From positions 1-30,947 of the forward strand of contig DGDN01000002.1 in assembly GCA_002385465.1 (NCBI GenBank): a DNA stretch of 30,947 nucleotides, read 5' to 3'. The translations under genes were made by a program, and so were the position numbers. Of the stretch, positions 1-7,434 are shown one piece after another. This DNA comes from Candidatus Fermentithermobacillaceae bacterium UBA3951 (GTDB taxonomy: Bacteria; Bacillota; Sulfobacillia; Fermentithermobacillales; Fermentithermobacillaceae). Position 1 is the stretch's first letter. Every line of letters starts with the position of its first letter. The notes under the pieces are model-generated. The model worked only from the letters and a program-made list of their open reading frames with translations. It did no database searches and had not been told where the DNA came from.

Positions 1-120
1 CCTACAGTAGGTTGACGCAATCTTAATGCACGACGGTTATTGAATGTTTGCCGGACGGGTGATAAAGTTTTCCTGAGAATTGTTGTGCGCCGGGCAAAGT
101 GACATAAATGTATATACAAT

Positions 121-181
121 TTAACCCGGAGTCTCGGCTTAGCCAGGTACCGGCTGTGAAACCCTAACCCGGGACCGAGGC
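121..181 (+). promoter_or_regulatory. guaA leader with potential stem-loop structure
   Basis: The 207 bases before guaA hold no gene. Bases 131-137 (GTCTCGG) can pair with 175-181 (CCGAGGC), with one G-T wobble, enclosing a second stem AGCC 141-144 / GGCT 152-155. The string TAACCCGG occurs twice, at about 122-130 and 165-172. An AT-rich TATATACAAT lies at 111-120, but no well-spaced -35 box could be fitted to it. TTGACG at 12-17 is another possible -35 without a good -10. No purine, PRPP or ZTP riboswitch consensus was recognised. The structure may be an uncharacterised leader or chance. Confidence 0.25.
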
Positions 182-207
182 ATCCTCCACAAGAAGAGGT
201 GTGGGAC

Positions 208-1764
208 TTGAGAAACCAAGTGATTATCCTCGATTTCGGAGCCCAGTATACCCAGCTTATTGCAAGAAGTATCCGCGAGCTCAAGGTCTATTGCCAGGTA
301 ATCCCCGGCGATGCCCCGGTAAGTGAGATTAGAGCGTGTGTCGACCCGTTAGGCCAAGATGTCCCGGGTGCCATAATTTTGTCAGGCGGGCCCGACAGCG
401 TCTACGAGGAAGGAGTTGTCCTGCCCGATCCGGCCATCTTTGAGCTGGGCTGTCCTGTCTTGGGGATCTGCTACGGCATGCAGGCAATGGCCAAGGTGTT
501 GGGAGGGAGCCTCGCTAGAGGACCTGCCGGCGGGGCGAGAGAGTACGGACCGGAGGTCTTACGCGTAGCGGTGAAAGACGGTATATTCGAGGGCTTTCCG
601 GAGGAGACCCGCGTGTGGATGAGCTGCGGCGACACGGTGGACGAGGTGCCCCGCGGCTTCTCTGTCACCGGATCCACCGAGAACACAAAGGTGGCGGCGA
701 TGGCCGACCCGGTTAGGAAACTATTCGGGGTCGGGTTCCATCCGGAGGTCAAGAATACCGCGCTGGGCAGGGAGCTCATCGCCAACTTCCTGTTTCGAGT
801 CGCCTCCCTGGAGCCTGATTGGACCATGGGGCGTTTTGTGGAACGCACCGTGAGGGAGATCCGGGAGAAGGTCGGCGACGCGCATGTCGTGGCGGGCGTA
901 TCAGGCGGGGTGGACTCGACCGTCTGCGCCGTCTTGGTCCACAAGGCCGTAGGAGACAAGCTGCACCCGATCTTGGTCGACCACGGCCTCATGAGACAAG
1001 ACGAAGCCGCTTATGTGGTGGACGCTATGGCCAGGCTCGGCGTCGGAGTGAAGCTCGTAAACGCCGAGGAAAGATTTCTAAGCAGGCTCCGAGGAGTCAC
1101 AGATCCTGAACGCAAGCGGAAGATCATAGGGGAAGAGTTCATCCGGGTCTTCGAAGAGGAAGCCGAGAAACTGGGAGGCGTCGAGTACATCCTGCAGGGA
1201 ACAATCTACCCCGATGTGATCGAATCGGGTTCTAGGACGCGAAACGTCATAAAAAGCCACCACAATGTGGGAGGCCTTCCCGAGCGCATGAACTTAAGGC
1301 TCCTTGAGCCAATCCGGGAGCTTTTCAAGGACGAAGTGAGGCTCCTCGGAAAAGAGCTGGGGCTTTCGGACGAGTTTGTCGGCAGGCACCCTTTCCCCGG
1401 ACCGGGCCTTGCGGTCAGAGTCCTGGGTGAGATTACCCGCGAGAAACTCGACGTAGTTAGGAAGGCCCAAGCCATCTTGGATGAGGAGATCCGTCGCGCG
1501 GGTCTTTACGAGGAACTGTGGCAGTGTTTCTGCGTGCTCCCCAACGTACGGACCGTCGGGGTAATGGAAGACCGGCGCACTTACGGCCACGTGGTTGCCA
1601 TAAGGGCCGTCCATTCGGAAGACGCCATGACTGCAGAATGGGCGAGGCTGCCCTATGAGGTCCTGGAGAGAGTATCTACGCGCATAGTCAACGAAGTCCA
1701 CGACGCTACCCGGGTGGTCTTGGACATCACTTCCAAGCCCCCATCGACAATTGAATGGGAGTGA
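208..1764 (+). CDS. guaA: GMP synthase (glutamine-hydrolysing)
   Basis: Converts XMP, glutamine and ATP to GMP in the cytoplasm, the last step of guanine nucleotide synthesis. The protein has the full two-part layout. The N-terminal class I amidotransferase carries the nucleophile in GICYG (Cys91 counted from the GTG at 199) and the partner His/Glu in FHPEV (181-183). The ATP pyrophosphatase domain has its SGGVDS loop at 235-240. The dimerisation domain ends in the family signature KPPSTIEWE. At about 518-521 aa the length is normal. The TTG at 208 is preferred because AAGAGGTG (about 194-201) lies 6 bases upstream; the GTG at 199 overlaps that site. One oddity is that the usual MSHGD motif reads MSCGD. 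purB follows after 6 bases, so the two are probably co-transcribed. Confidence 0.97.
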   Translation: MRNQVIILDFGAQYTQLIARSIRELKVYCQVIPGDAPVSEIRACVDPLGQDVPGAIILSGGPDSVYEEGVVLPDPAIFELGCPVLGICYGMQAMAKVLGGSLARGPAGGAREYGPEVLRVAVKDGIFEGFPEETRVWMSCGDTVDEVPRGFSVTGSTENTKVAAMADPVRKLFGVGFHPEVKNTALGRELIANFLFRVASLEPDWTMGRFVERTVREIREKVGDAHVVAGVSGGVDSTVCAVLVHKAVGDKLHPILVDHGLMRQDEAAYVVDAMARLGVGVKLVNAEERFLSRLRGVTDPERKRKIIGEEFIRVFEEEAEKLGGVEYILQGTIYPDVIESGSRTRNVIKSHHNVGGLPERMNLRLLEPIRELFKDEVRLLGKELGLSDEFVGRHPFPGPGLAVRVLGEITREKLDVVRKAQAILDEEIRRAGLYEELWQCFCVLPNVRTVGVMEDRRTYGHVVAIRAVHSEDAMTAEWARLPYEVLERVSTRIVNEVHDATRVVLDITSKPPSTIEWE

Positions 1765-1770
1765 TATTCT

Positions 1771-3069
1771 GTGATTCCCCGCTACACCCGGGCTCCTATG
1801 AAACAGATCTGGAGCGAAGAGAACAAGTATAACCGGTGGCTGGAAGTTGAGATACTGGCCCTTGAAGCATGGGAGATCTTGGGGGCGGTGCCCAAGGGTA
1901 CGGCTTCGGAGGTGAGAGCCAAAGCCAAGGTTGATCCCAAGAGGATCGACGAGATCGAGAGAGAGGTAAGGCACGACGTCATCGCCTTCGTAAGTCAGGT
2001 GGCCGAGACAGTCGGCGACCAGGGGAAGTACATCCATTACGGTCTCACTTCCTACGATGTGGTCGACACGGCGCTCTCATCTCTCTTAAGGGATGCTCTC
2101 AAGGCGATAATCTTGGGCGTAGACGAGATGACCGGCGTTCTCCGCGAGCTTGCGCTCAAGTACAAAAACACCCCGTGCATCGGTCGAACCCACGGGGTGC
2201 ACGCGGAACCCATGACTTTCGGGCTCATCGTCGCTCTCTGGTACGAAGAGATGAGAAGAAACCGGGAGCGGCTCCAGAACGCAATGGCCGATATATCGGT
2301 GGGCAAGCTGTCGGGAGCCGTGGGCACTTACGCCCACGTTGACCCGTTTGTCGAGCGGTATGTGTGTAAGAGACTCGACCTTTTTCCGGCCCCCATCTCA
2401 AATCAGATTGTGCAGAGAGACAGGCACGCGGCATGTGTGTCCACACTCGCAGTCACGGCATCCACACTTGAGAAGATAGCTTACGACCTCCGGGGGCTTG
2501 CGAGGACCGAGGTCAGGGAGATCGAGGAGCCTTTCCGCGCCGGGCAGAAAGGGTCGTCGGCCATGCCTCACAAGAAGAACCCCGTGGGCCTCGAGCAGAT
2601 CTGCGGCATGGCGAGGCTCATGCGTGGGTATGCCCAAGCCGCCCTCGAGAACAACCTCCTATGGCACGAGCGCGATATATCCAACTCGTCGGTGGAAAGG
2701 ATCATCCTCCCCGACGCGACCACGCTCCTTGACTACATGCTCCACCGCATGATTGGCATCCTCAGGGATATGAGGGTTTACCCAGAAAGGATGCTCCGGA
2801 ATTTGGAGCTCACCGGGGGGCTCGTGTTCTCTGAAGAGGTCCTCTTGGCCCTTGTAGAGTCGGGCCTAAGTCGCGAAGAAGCCTACGCCACGGTCCAGAG
2901 ACATGCCATGGCGGCATGGGAGAGCCCGCCCACTTTCTACGAGCGGGTAACGGGCGATGAAGAGATCGTTGAGAGAGTCGGCAGCGAGCGGCTTGAGGAT
3001 TGCTTCAGCCTCACAAATGCGCTCAAGTCGGTGGATTTCATCTTAAACCGGTTGGGGCTAATCATCTGA
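1771..3069 (+). CDS. purB: Adenylosuccinate lyase
   Basis: Fumarase/aspartase-superfamily lyase acting twice in purine synthesis: SAICAR to AICAR plus fumarate, and adenylosuccinate to AMP plus fumarate. The 432-aa length is typical. Family motifs are present in order: HYGLTSYDVVDT (89-100), the catalytic-region RTHGVHAEP (139-147), and the signature loop GSSAMPHKKNP (261-271) carrying the catalytic serine. The GTG start at 1771 has GGGAGTGAT (from about 1757) upstream, overlapping the end of guaA, which suggests translational coupling. In Bacillus purB is followed by purC; here the next intact gene is purS. The stop codon sits inside a run of three imperfect 12-base repeats (3064-3099). Confidence 0.97.
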   Translation: MIPRYTRAPMKQIWSEENKYNRWLEVEILALEAWEILGAVPKGTASEVRAKAKVDPKRIDEIEREVRHDVIAFVSQVAETVGDQGKYIHYGLTSYDVVDTALSSLLRDALKAIILGVDEMTGVLRELALKYKNTPCIGRTHGVHAEPMTFGLIVALWYEEMRRNRERLQNAMADISVGKLSGAVGTYAHVDPFVERYVCKRLDLFPAPISNQIVQRDRHAACVSTLAVTASTLEKIAYDLRGLARTEVREIEEPFRAGQKGSSAMPHKKNPVGLEQICGMARLMRGYAQAALENNLLWHERDISNSSVERIILPDATTLLDYMLHRMIGILRDMRVYPERMLRNLELTGGLVFSEEVLLALVESGLSREEAYATVQRHAMAAWESPPTFYERVTGDEEIVERVGSERLEDCFSLTNALKSVDFILNRLGLII

Positions 3070-3099
3070 GTCTCAACCTGAGTCCTAATCTGAGTCTTA
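3064..3099 (+). repeat. Three imperfect 12-bp tandem repeats at the purB stop
   Basis: Three consecutive 12-base units read ATCTGAGTCTCA (3064-3075), ACCTGAGTCCTA (3076-3087) and ATCTGAGTCTTA (3088-3099). Any two differ at one to three positions. The purB stop TGA (3067-3069) is in the first unit. Such short direct repeats can mark slippage or deletion endpoints, which fits the apparent loss of purC at this spot. Confidence 0.7.
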
Positions 3100-3185
3100 C
3101 CGGAGGTCAAGCGAGGGAAGCCCAAATTGAAAGCGGGGCGATCCGGGAGGCATACATGGAAGTCTTAAGAAGGATCTCAAACTGA
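3100..3185 (+). pseudogene. purC: Possible C-terminal remnant of purC (SAICAR synthetase)
   Basis: In the frame ending at TGA 3183-3185 the last 16 residues read GAIREAYMEVLRRISN. From memory, PurC proteins often end in a helix of the type G-x-x-x-x-A-Y-x-E-[IV]-[LF]-x-R-[LI], and this stretch matches that pattern. The position between purB and purS is exactly where purC sits in the Bacillus-type order. There is no PurC N-terminus, nucleotide-binding region or start codon with a ribosome site, so nothing functional is claimed. The alternative is a chance resemblance in a 153-base spacer. An alignment to PurC C-termini would decide. Confidence 0.4.
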
Positions 3186-3222
3186 TTCCGTGGCGCGGGC
3201 ACGGAGAAGAGGAGGCGCTCAC

Positions 3223-3492
3223 ATGAAGTTCAAAGGAACAGTCACTGTCTGGCTGAAGGAAGGGATTTTCGATCCCCAAGGGGCTGCCGTCAAGGGGTCA
3301 TTGGAGGCCATGGGTTTCAAGGAAGTGGAAAAGGTCAGAATAGGCAAGAACATCGTGATAAGCCTGGAGGCCGAAGGAGCAGCCGAAGCCAAGGACCTCT
3401 TGGAGCAGATGGCCCGGAAGCTCCTGGCTAATCCCGTGACCGAAGCTTACCGGGTCCACGTCGAAGAGGAGAAGGCTGGTGCGGAGCGATGA
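3223..3492 (+). CDS. purS: FGAM synthase subunit PurS
   Basis: Small structural subunit that joins PurQ to PurL in the three-part formylglycinamidine ribonucleotide synthase of Gram-positive bacteria and archaea, probably helping ammonia transfer. From the ATG at 3223 the product is 89 aa, the usual PurS size. It shows the family pattern of a beta strand with a V-x-L-K-x-G-I-x-D-P-Q-G motif (residues about 7-18), then the helix GSLEAMGF and the strand KVRIGKNIVISL. The ATG at 3223 has GAAGAGGAGG about 8 bases upstream; an in-frame GTG at 3190 would add a non-conserved tail. The stop overlaps the purQ start as ATGA. Confidence 0.95.
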   Translation: MKFKGTVTVWLKEGIFDPQGAAVKGSLEAMGFKEVEKVRIGKNIVISLEAEGAAEAKDLLEQMARKLLANPVTEAYRVHVEEEKAGAER

Positions 3493-4199
3493 AGTTCGGC
3501 GTGGTCGTTTTTCCGGGCTCAAACTGCGATTCTGATGCATACCACGTGCTTAAAGACGTTATCGGAGTCGATTGCGAGTACGTCTGGCACGAAACACGAG
3601 ACCTTTCGGATTTCCAAGCCCTGGTGCTTCCCGGAGGGTTTTCCTATGGCGACTACCTAAGGTGCGGGGCTCTCGCAAGGTTTTCGCCCGTTATGGATTC
3701 GGTGTACCGGTTCGTCGATGAAGGAAAACTTGTCATAGGGATCTGCAACGGGTTCCAGATCCTGTTGGAGGCAGGGCTCCTCCCGGGCGCGATGCTTCCC
3801 AACAATGTCCTGGAATTCAGGTGCCAGTGGGTCGATTTGAAGGTGGAGAACACAAAAACCCCGTTTACGTGCCTTTACGAGCCCGGCGAAGTCATCAGGG
3901 TCCCAATCGCGCACCACGAGGGCAACTACTACGCCGAACCCGATGTACTCGATGAGCTCGAGCGCGCGGGGAGGGTGGTCTTAAGGTACGTGGATGCCTC
4001 CGGCAATCCGACTTTAGAGGCCAATCCGAACGGCGCCGCCCGCAATATTGCAGGGATCACCAACGAGAAGGGCAACGTCCTGGGCCTCATGCCGCACCCG
4101 GAAAGGTGTTCCGAGTCCATCTTGGGCGGTAGGGACGGGAGGCGTATTTTCCTCTCTATGATCAAGAGCCTCGAGACAGGCGCTTCTCTGTCTTTCTGA
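3489..4199 (+). CDS. purQ: FGAM synthase glutaminase subunit PurQ
   Basis: Class I glutamine amidotransferase that supplies ammonia to PurL for conversion of FGAR to FGAM. It has the oxyanion-region motif LPGGFSYGDYLR (47-58), the nucleophile Cys86 in GICNGFQ, and the C-terminal His/Glu of the triad in MPHPERCSE. The 236-aa length is normal for the stand-alone subunit. The ATG overlaps the purS stop by four bases (ATGA), typical of coupling between subunits made in fixed ratio. Confidence 0.97.
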   Translation: MKFGVVVFPGSNCDSDAYHVLKDVIGVDCEYVWHETRDLSDFQALVLPGGFSYGDYLRCGALARFSPVMDSVYRFVDEGKLVIGICNGFQILLEAGLLPGAMLPNNVLEFRCQWVDLKVENTKTPFTCLYEPGEVIRVPIAHHEGNYYAEPDVLDELERAGRVVLRYVDASGNPTLEANPNGAARNIAGITNEKGNVLGLMPHPERCSESILGGRDGRRIFLSMIKSLETGASLSF

Positions 4200-4217
4200 A
4201 GAAAAGGAGCTGGTATA

Positions 4218-6479
4218 ATGGCAGACATATCCCAAACGGCGCCCTGGCGCGAGATGGGGCTCAGGGATTCGGAGTATGAGCTCATAAAGGCGCGTCTCGG
4301 GCGGGAGCCAAACTACACAGAACTGGGCATGTTCGCCGTGCTCTGGTCCGAGCACTGCGCGTACAAGCACTCAAAGCGGCTCCTTAGGACTCTTCCCACC
4401 AAGGGACCGGGGGTGCTTGTCGGCCCCGGCGAGAACGCGGGAGTTGTGGACATTGGCGACAACCTGGCATGTGCGTTCAAGATAGAGTCACACAACCATC
4501 CCAGCGCCGTAGAGCCTTATCAGGGCGCGGCAACGGGGATTGGCGGCATCGTCCGGGACATCCTCGCCATGGGAGCGAGGCCGGTGGTGCTCCTTGACTC
4601 TTTGCGGTTCGGCCCCCCGGACGACCCAAAGACAAGGTTTCTTTTTGGAGGCGTGGTCTCGGGCATTGCCGGTTACGGCAACTGTCTCGGGATCCCGACC
4701 GTCGGCGGAGAGGTGTTCTTTGCCAAGCCCTATGCCGGTAATCCCCTGGTCAACGTCCTCTGCGGCGGCATCATGAAGCACGAAGACCTCCACAGGGGAG
4801 GAGCCTACGGCGTAGGCAACGTGGTGATGGTCGTCGGACACTCCACCGGGCGCGACGGCATACACGGCTGCACTTTTGCTTCCGACGTCCTGGACGAAGA
4901 CAGTGAGTCAAAACGATCAAACGTCCAGGTCGGCGACCCGTTCATGGAAAAACTCCTCATTGAGGCCTGTCTTGAGATGATGGCCTGTGGGGCCGTGGTG
5001 GGCATCCAGGACATGGGCGCTGCCGGGCTCACCTCGTCGTGCGCCGAGACCGCGGCGCGTGCAGGGACCGGCCTGGTCATCGACGTAGGCAAGGTCCCCA
5101 TGCGCGAGGAAGGCATGAACGCATACGAAGTCATGCTCTCTGAAAGCCAGGAACGCATGCTCCTCATCGTTGGTAGCGACAAAGTGGATGAAGTGAAGAG
5201 AATCGGTGCAAAGTGGGGGCTCCATGCAGCCGAAATCGGGCGGGTTACCGACAGCGGAAATCTCGAGGTGCTTCACAACGGGAACTTGGAGGCCTCCATC
5301 CCCGTTTCTCTCCTCGCCATGGGCGCGCCGGAGTATACGCCCGGGGCCCGTGAACCGGAGTACCTCAGGAAGACCAGGGAGCTTAAGGACGAGAGCGTGA
5401 GAACACCTGAGTTCTCCGAGATGAAGGAGATCCTCCTCGAGCTGCTTGCTTCGCCCAACATCGCCTCGAAGGAGCCTGTCTTCAGGCAGTACGATTACAT
5501 GGTCCGCACCGACACCGTCGAGGGTCCGGGCCGTGGAGCGGCGGTCGTGAGGGTGAAAGGCACCAAGAAGGGGTTGGTCTTTACTACCGACTGCAACGGG
5601 CGCCTCATTTACTTAAGCCCGAAATCCGGAGCCGCCTGGGCGGTTACCGAGGCGGCCCTCAATGTAGCTGTTACCGGCGCGAAGCCCTTGGCGATCACGA
5701 ACTGCTTGAACTTCGGTAGCCCTGAAAACCCCGAAGTTTTCTGGCAGCTCAAGGAAGCCGTCAGGGGCATGGGCGAAGCCTGCCAGGCTCTCGAGACCCC
5801 CGTCACGGGAGGCAATGTGAGCCTTTACAACGAGAGCGACGGCGTAGCCATCTATCCGACTCCCATAATCGGGATGCTAGGTCTCTTGGAAGACATCGAG
5901 AAACGTATCACCCCGGGCTTTAAGAGCGCAGGTGACCTTGTAGCCGTCCTGGGGAAGGTATGGGGTGACGTCAGGTCACTTTCAGGGAGTGAGTATCTGG
6001 AAGTCGTCCACGGGATGGTGGCCGGCGACCCCAGAGAGCCGGACCTGGAGCTCGCCCGGGGTATCATAGAAGTCTTGAACGAAGGCGCGCGCGAGGGCGT
6101 TTTCAGCTCGGCTCAAGACCTGTCCGAAGGCGGACTCCTGGTCGCGCTGGCCGAATCCTGCATCCACGGAGAAGGCGGCGCCAGGGGATGCGTGATGTCG
6201 CCCAAGGCTTTGGGCTGCGGCGGCAGGGAAGGCATAAGGGCAGATGCCATGCTCTTCGGGGAATCCAACACCGCAGTCTTGGTGTCGTTCCCCGCAAACT
6301 GTGAAGAACAGGTTTCCCATATCTGCAGGCGACAGAACGTACCCCTCTCGGTGATCGGGCGTGTCCAGAGTTCGGCCCTGGCTGTGGAGACGTGCGGCGG
6401 ATTGCGGGTGCTGGAGGTCCCGGCAGAGGAGATCGCCCAGGCATATTCCCGGGGACTGGAGGATTCCCTAAAGAGCTGA
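4218..6479 (+). CDS. purL: FGAM synthase large subunit PurL (small-type)
   Basis: ATP-dependent synthetase subunit of the PurLQS complex, forming FGAM from FGAR. At 753 aa it is the short form used with separate PurS and PurQ, not the roughly 1300-aa fused form. It has two tandem AIRS-like halves. The first holds the EHCAYKHSK and ESHNHPSAVEPYQGAATG segments (residues about 45-115), which carry the catalytic His and metal/ATP sites. The second has VTGGNVSLYNES. The start ATG at 4218 follows AAAGGAGC, 18 bases after purQ. No purF, purM, purN, purH or purD follows, so the purine genes are split across the genome or further upstream. Confidence 0.97.
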   Translation: MADISQTAPWREMGLRDSEYELIKARLGREPNYTELGMFAVLWSEHCAYKHSKRLLRTLPTKGPGVLVGPGENAGVVDIGDNLACAFKIESHNHPSAVEPYQGAATGIGGIVRDILAMGARPVVLLDSLRFGPPDDPKTRFLFGGVVSGIAGYGNCLGIPTVGGEVFFAKPYAGNPLVNVLCGGIMKHEDLHRGGAYGVGNVVMVVGHSTGRDGIHGCTFASDVLDEDSESKRSNVQVGDPFMEKLLIEACLEMMACGAVVGIQDMGAAGLTSSCAETAARAGTGLVIDVGKVPMREEGMNAYEVMLSESQERMLLIVGSDKVDEVKRIGAKWGLHAAEIGRVTDSGNLEVLHNGNLEASIPVSLLAMGAPEYTPGAREPEYLRKTRELKDESVRTPEFSEMKEILLELLASPNIASKEPVFRQYDYMVRTDTVEGPGRGAAVVRVKGTKKGLVFTTDCNGRLIYLSPKSGAAWAVTEAALNVAVTGAKPLAITNCLNFGSPENPEVFWQLKEAVRGMGEACQALETPVTGGNVSLYNESDGVAIYPTPIIGMLGLLEDIEKRITPGFKSAGDLVAVLGKVWGDVRSLSGSEYLEVVHGMVAGDPREPDLELARGIIEVLNEGAREGVFSSAQDLSEGGLLVALAESCIHGEGGARGCVMSPKALGCGGREGIRADAMLFGESNTAVLVSFPANCEEQVSHICRRQNVPLSVIGRVQSSALAVETCGGLRVLEVPAEEIAQAYSRGLEDSLKS

Positions 6480-6521
6480 GTGTATAAAGACTCTCAGGGA
6501 ACTGCTTAAGGAGAGGTATAA

Positions 6522-6557
6522 AGGCCGCCCTGCCGGGTTTTTTCCGGCAGGCGGCCT
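6522..6557 (+). terminator. Strong GC-rich hairpin after purL
   Basis: AGGCCGCC (6522-6529) and TGCCGG (6531-6536) pair with CCGGCA (6544-6549) and GGCGGCCT (6550-6557), leaving one bulged C and a loop of GTTTTTT. The 14-bp stem is the strongest in this part of the window and lies between the purine genes and the ABC pair. There is no T-tract after the stem; the T-run is in the loop. It may be a pause or processing hairpin or a non-canonical terminator. Confidence 0.45.
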
Positions 6558-6641
6558 GTCTGAGTGAGACCTTGAGAAAGGGAAACACGTATTGAGCATT
6601 GGGAACAATGTCCGGTTTGGATAGCAGGAAGGAGTTTTGTC

Positions 6642-7406
6642 ATGCTCAAATTGAGCGGTGTCTCCAAGTCCTACGGTTCGGGAGTCAAGGCCGTAGATAA
6701 ACTCGATCTACATGTCCGCCCCGGAGAGATCTTTGGGTTTCTCGGCCCCAACGGAGCGGGCAAGACCACTACCATCAAGATGGTGGTAGGAGTACTTAAA
6801 CCCGACGAGGGCGAGATAGAGATCGGGGGAGTGAATCTGGCCCGTGAGCCCATAAGGGCAAAGCTCATGACCGGGTATTTGCCCGACGAAGCGACCCTTT
6901 GGGACAAACTGACCGGGATCGAATACCTGAACTTCATGGGAGACGTATACGGTGTATCTCTCGAGGAGCGCAAGAAGAGGATTATCCCTCTCCTGGAGAC
7001 GTTTGAGATGACAAAGCCGGTGGGCGACCCCATAGGCAGCTACTCAAGGGGTATGCGACAGAAGATCGCCCTAATCGGTTCCCTCCTCCACCGCCCCCGC
7101 TTCTGGATACTGGATGAGCCGATGATGGGATTGGATCCCCGTTCATCTTTTCTCCTCAAAGAGATGATGCGCTCACACGTGCGGGAAGGTGGTTCGGTGT
7201 TTTTCTCCACCCACGTCATGGAAGTCGCCGAGAGACTCTGCGACCGGCTGGGGATCATCAACAAGGGAAAACTGATCGCCGTAGGGACGACCGACGAGAT
7301 CCGCAAACTTTTCGCCCAGGAAGGCGACAAGACCCTGGAGGAAGTCTTCCTGAAAGTAACCGAGGCGAAGCTGCCTGAAGACCAACTGGCCTCACTTGCC
7401 AAGTAG
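6642..7406 (+). CDS. ABC transporter ATP-binding protein (ABC-2 exporter type)
   Basis: ATPase subunit that would power the membrane protein encoded next. It has Walker A GPNGAGKT (35-42), the signature YSRGMRQ (134-140), Walker B FWILDEP (154-160) and the switch His191 in FFSTHVME. The divergent signature SRGMRQK and the 254-aa length are typical of CcmA/DrrA-like exporter ATPases. Start ATG at 6642 with AGGAAGGAG upstream. The permease follows about 28 bases later. Substrate cannot be told from the sequence. Confidence 0.93.
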   Translation: MLKLSGVSKSYGSGVKAVDKLDLHVRPGEIFGFLGPNGAGKTTTIKMVVGVLKPDEGEIEIGGVNLAREPIRAKLMTGYLPDEATLWDKLTGIEYLNFMGDVYGVSLEERKKRIIPLLETFEMTKPVGDPIGSYSRGMRQKIALIGSLLHRPRFWILDEPMMGLDPRSSFLLKEMMRSHVREGGSVFFSTHVMEVAERLCDRLGIINKGKLIAVGTTDEIRKLFAQEGDKTLEEVFLKVTEAKLPEDQLASLAK

Positions 7407-7434
7407 GTGAGAAGAAGGGGGAGAGGTGAAGCTT

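Noticed and set aside
1..207. Purine riboswitch upstream of guaA
   Set aside because: The conserved purine-aptamer loop and junction bases are not present on either strand.
1294..2037. A 247-codon minus-strand open frame across guaA and purB
   Set aside because: Crosses two well-supported genes on the other strand and has no family features.
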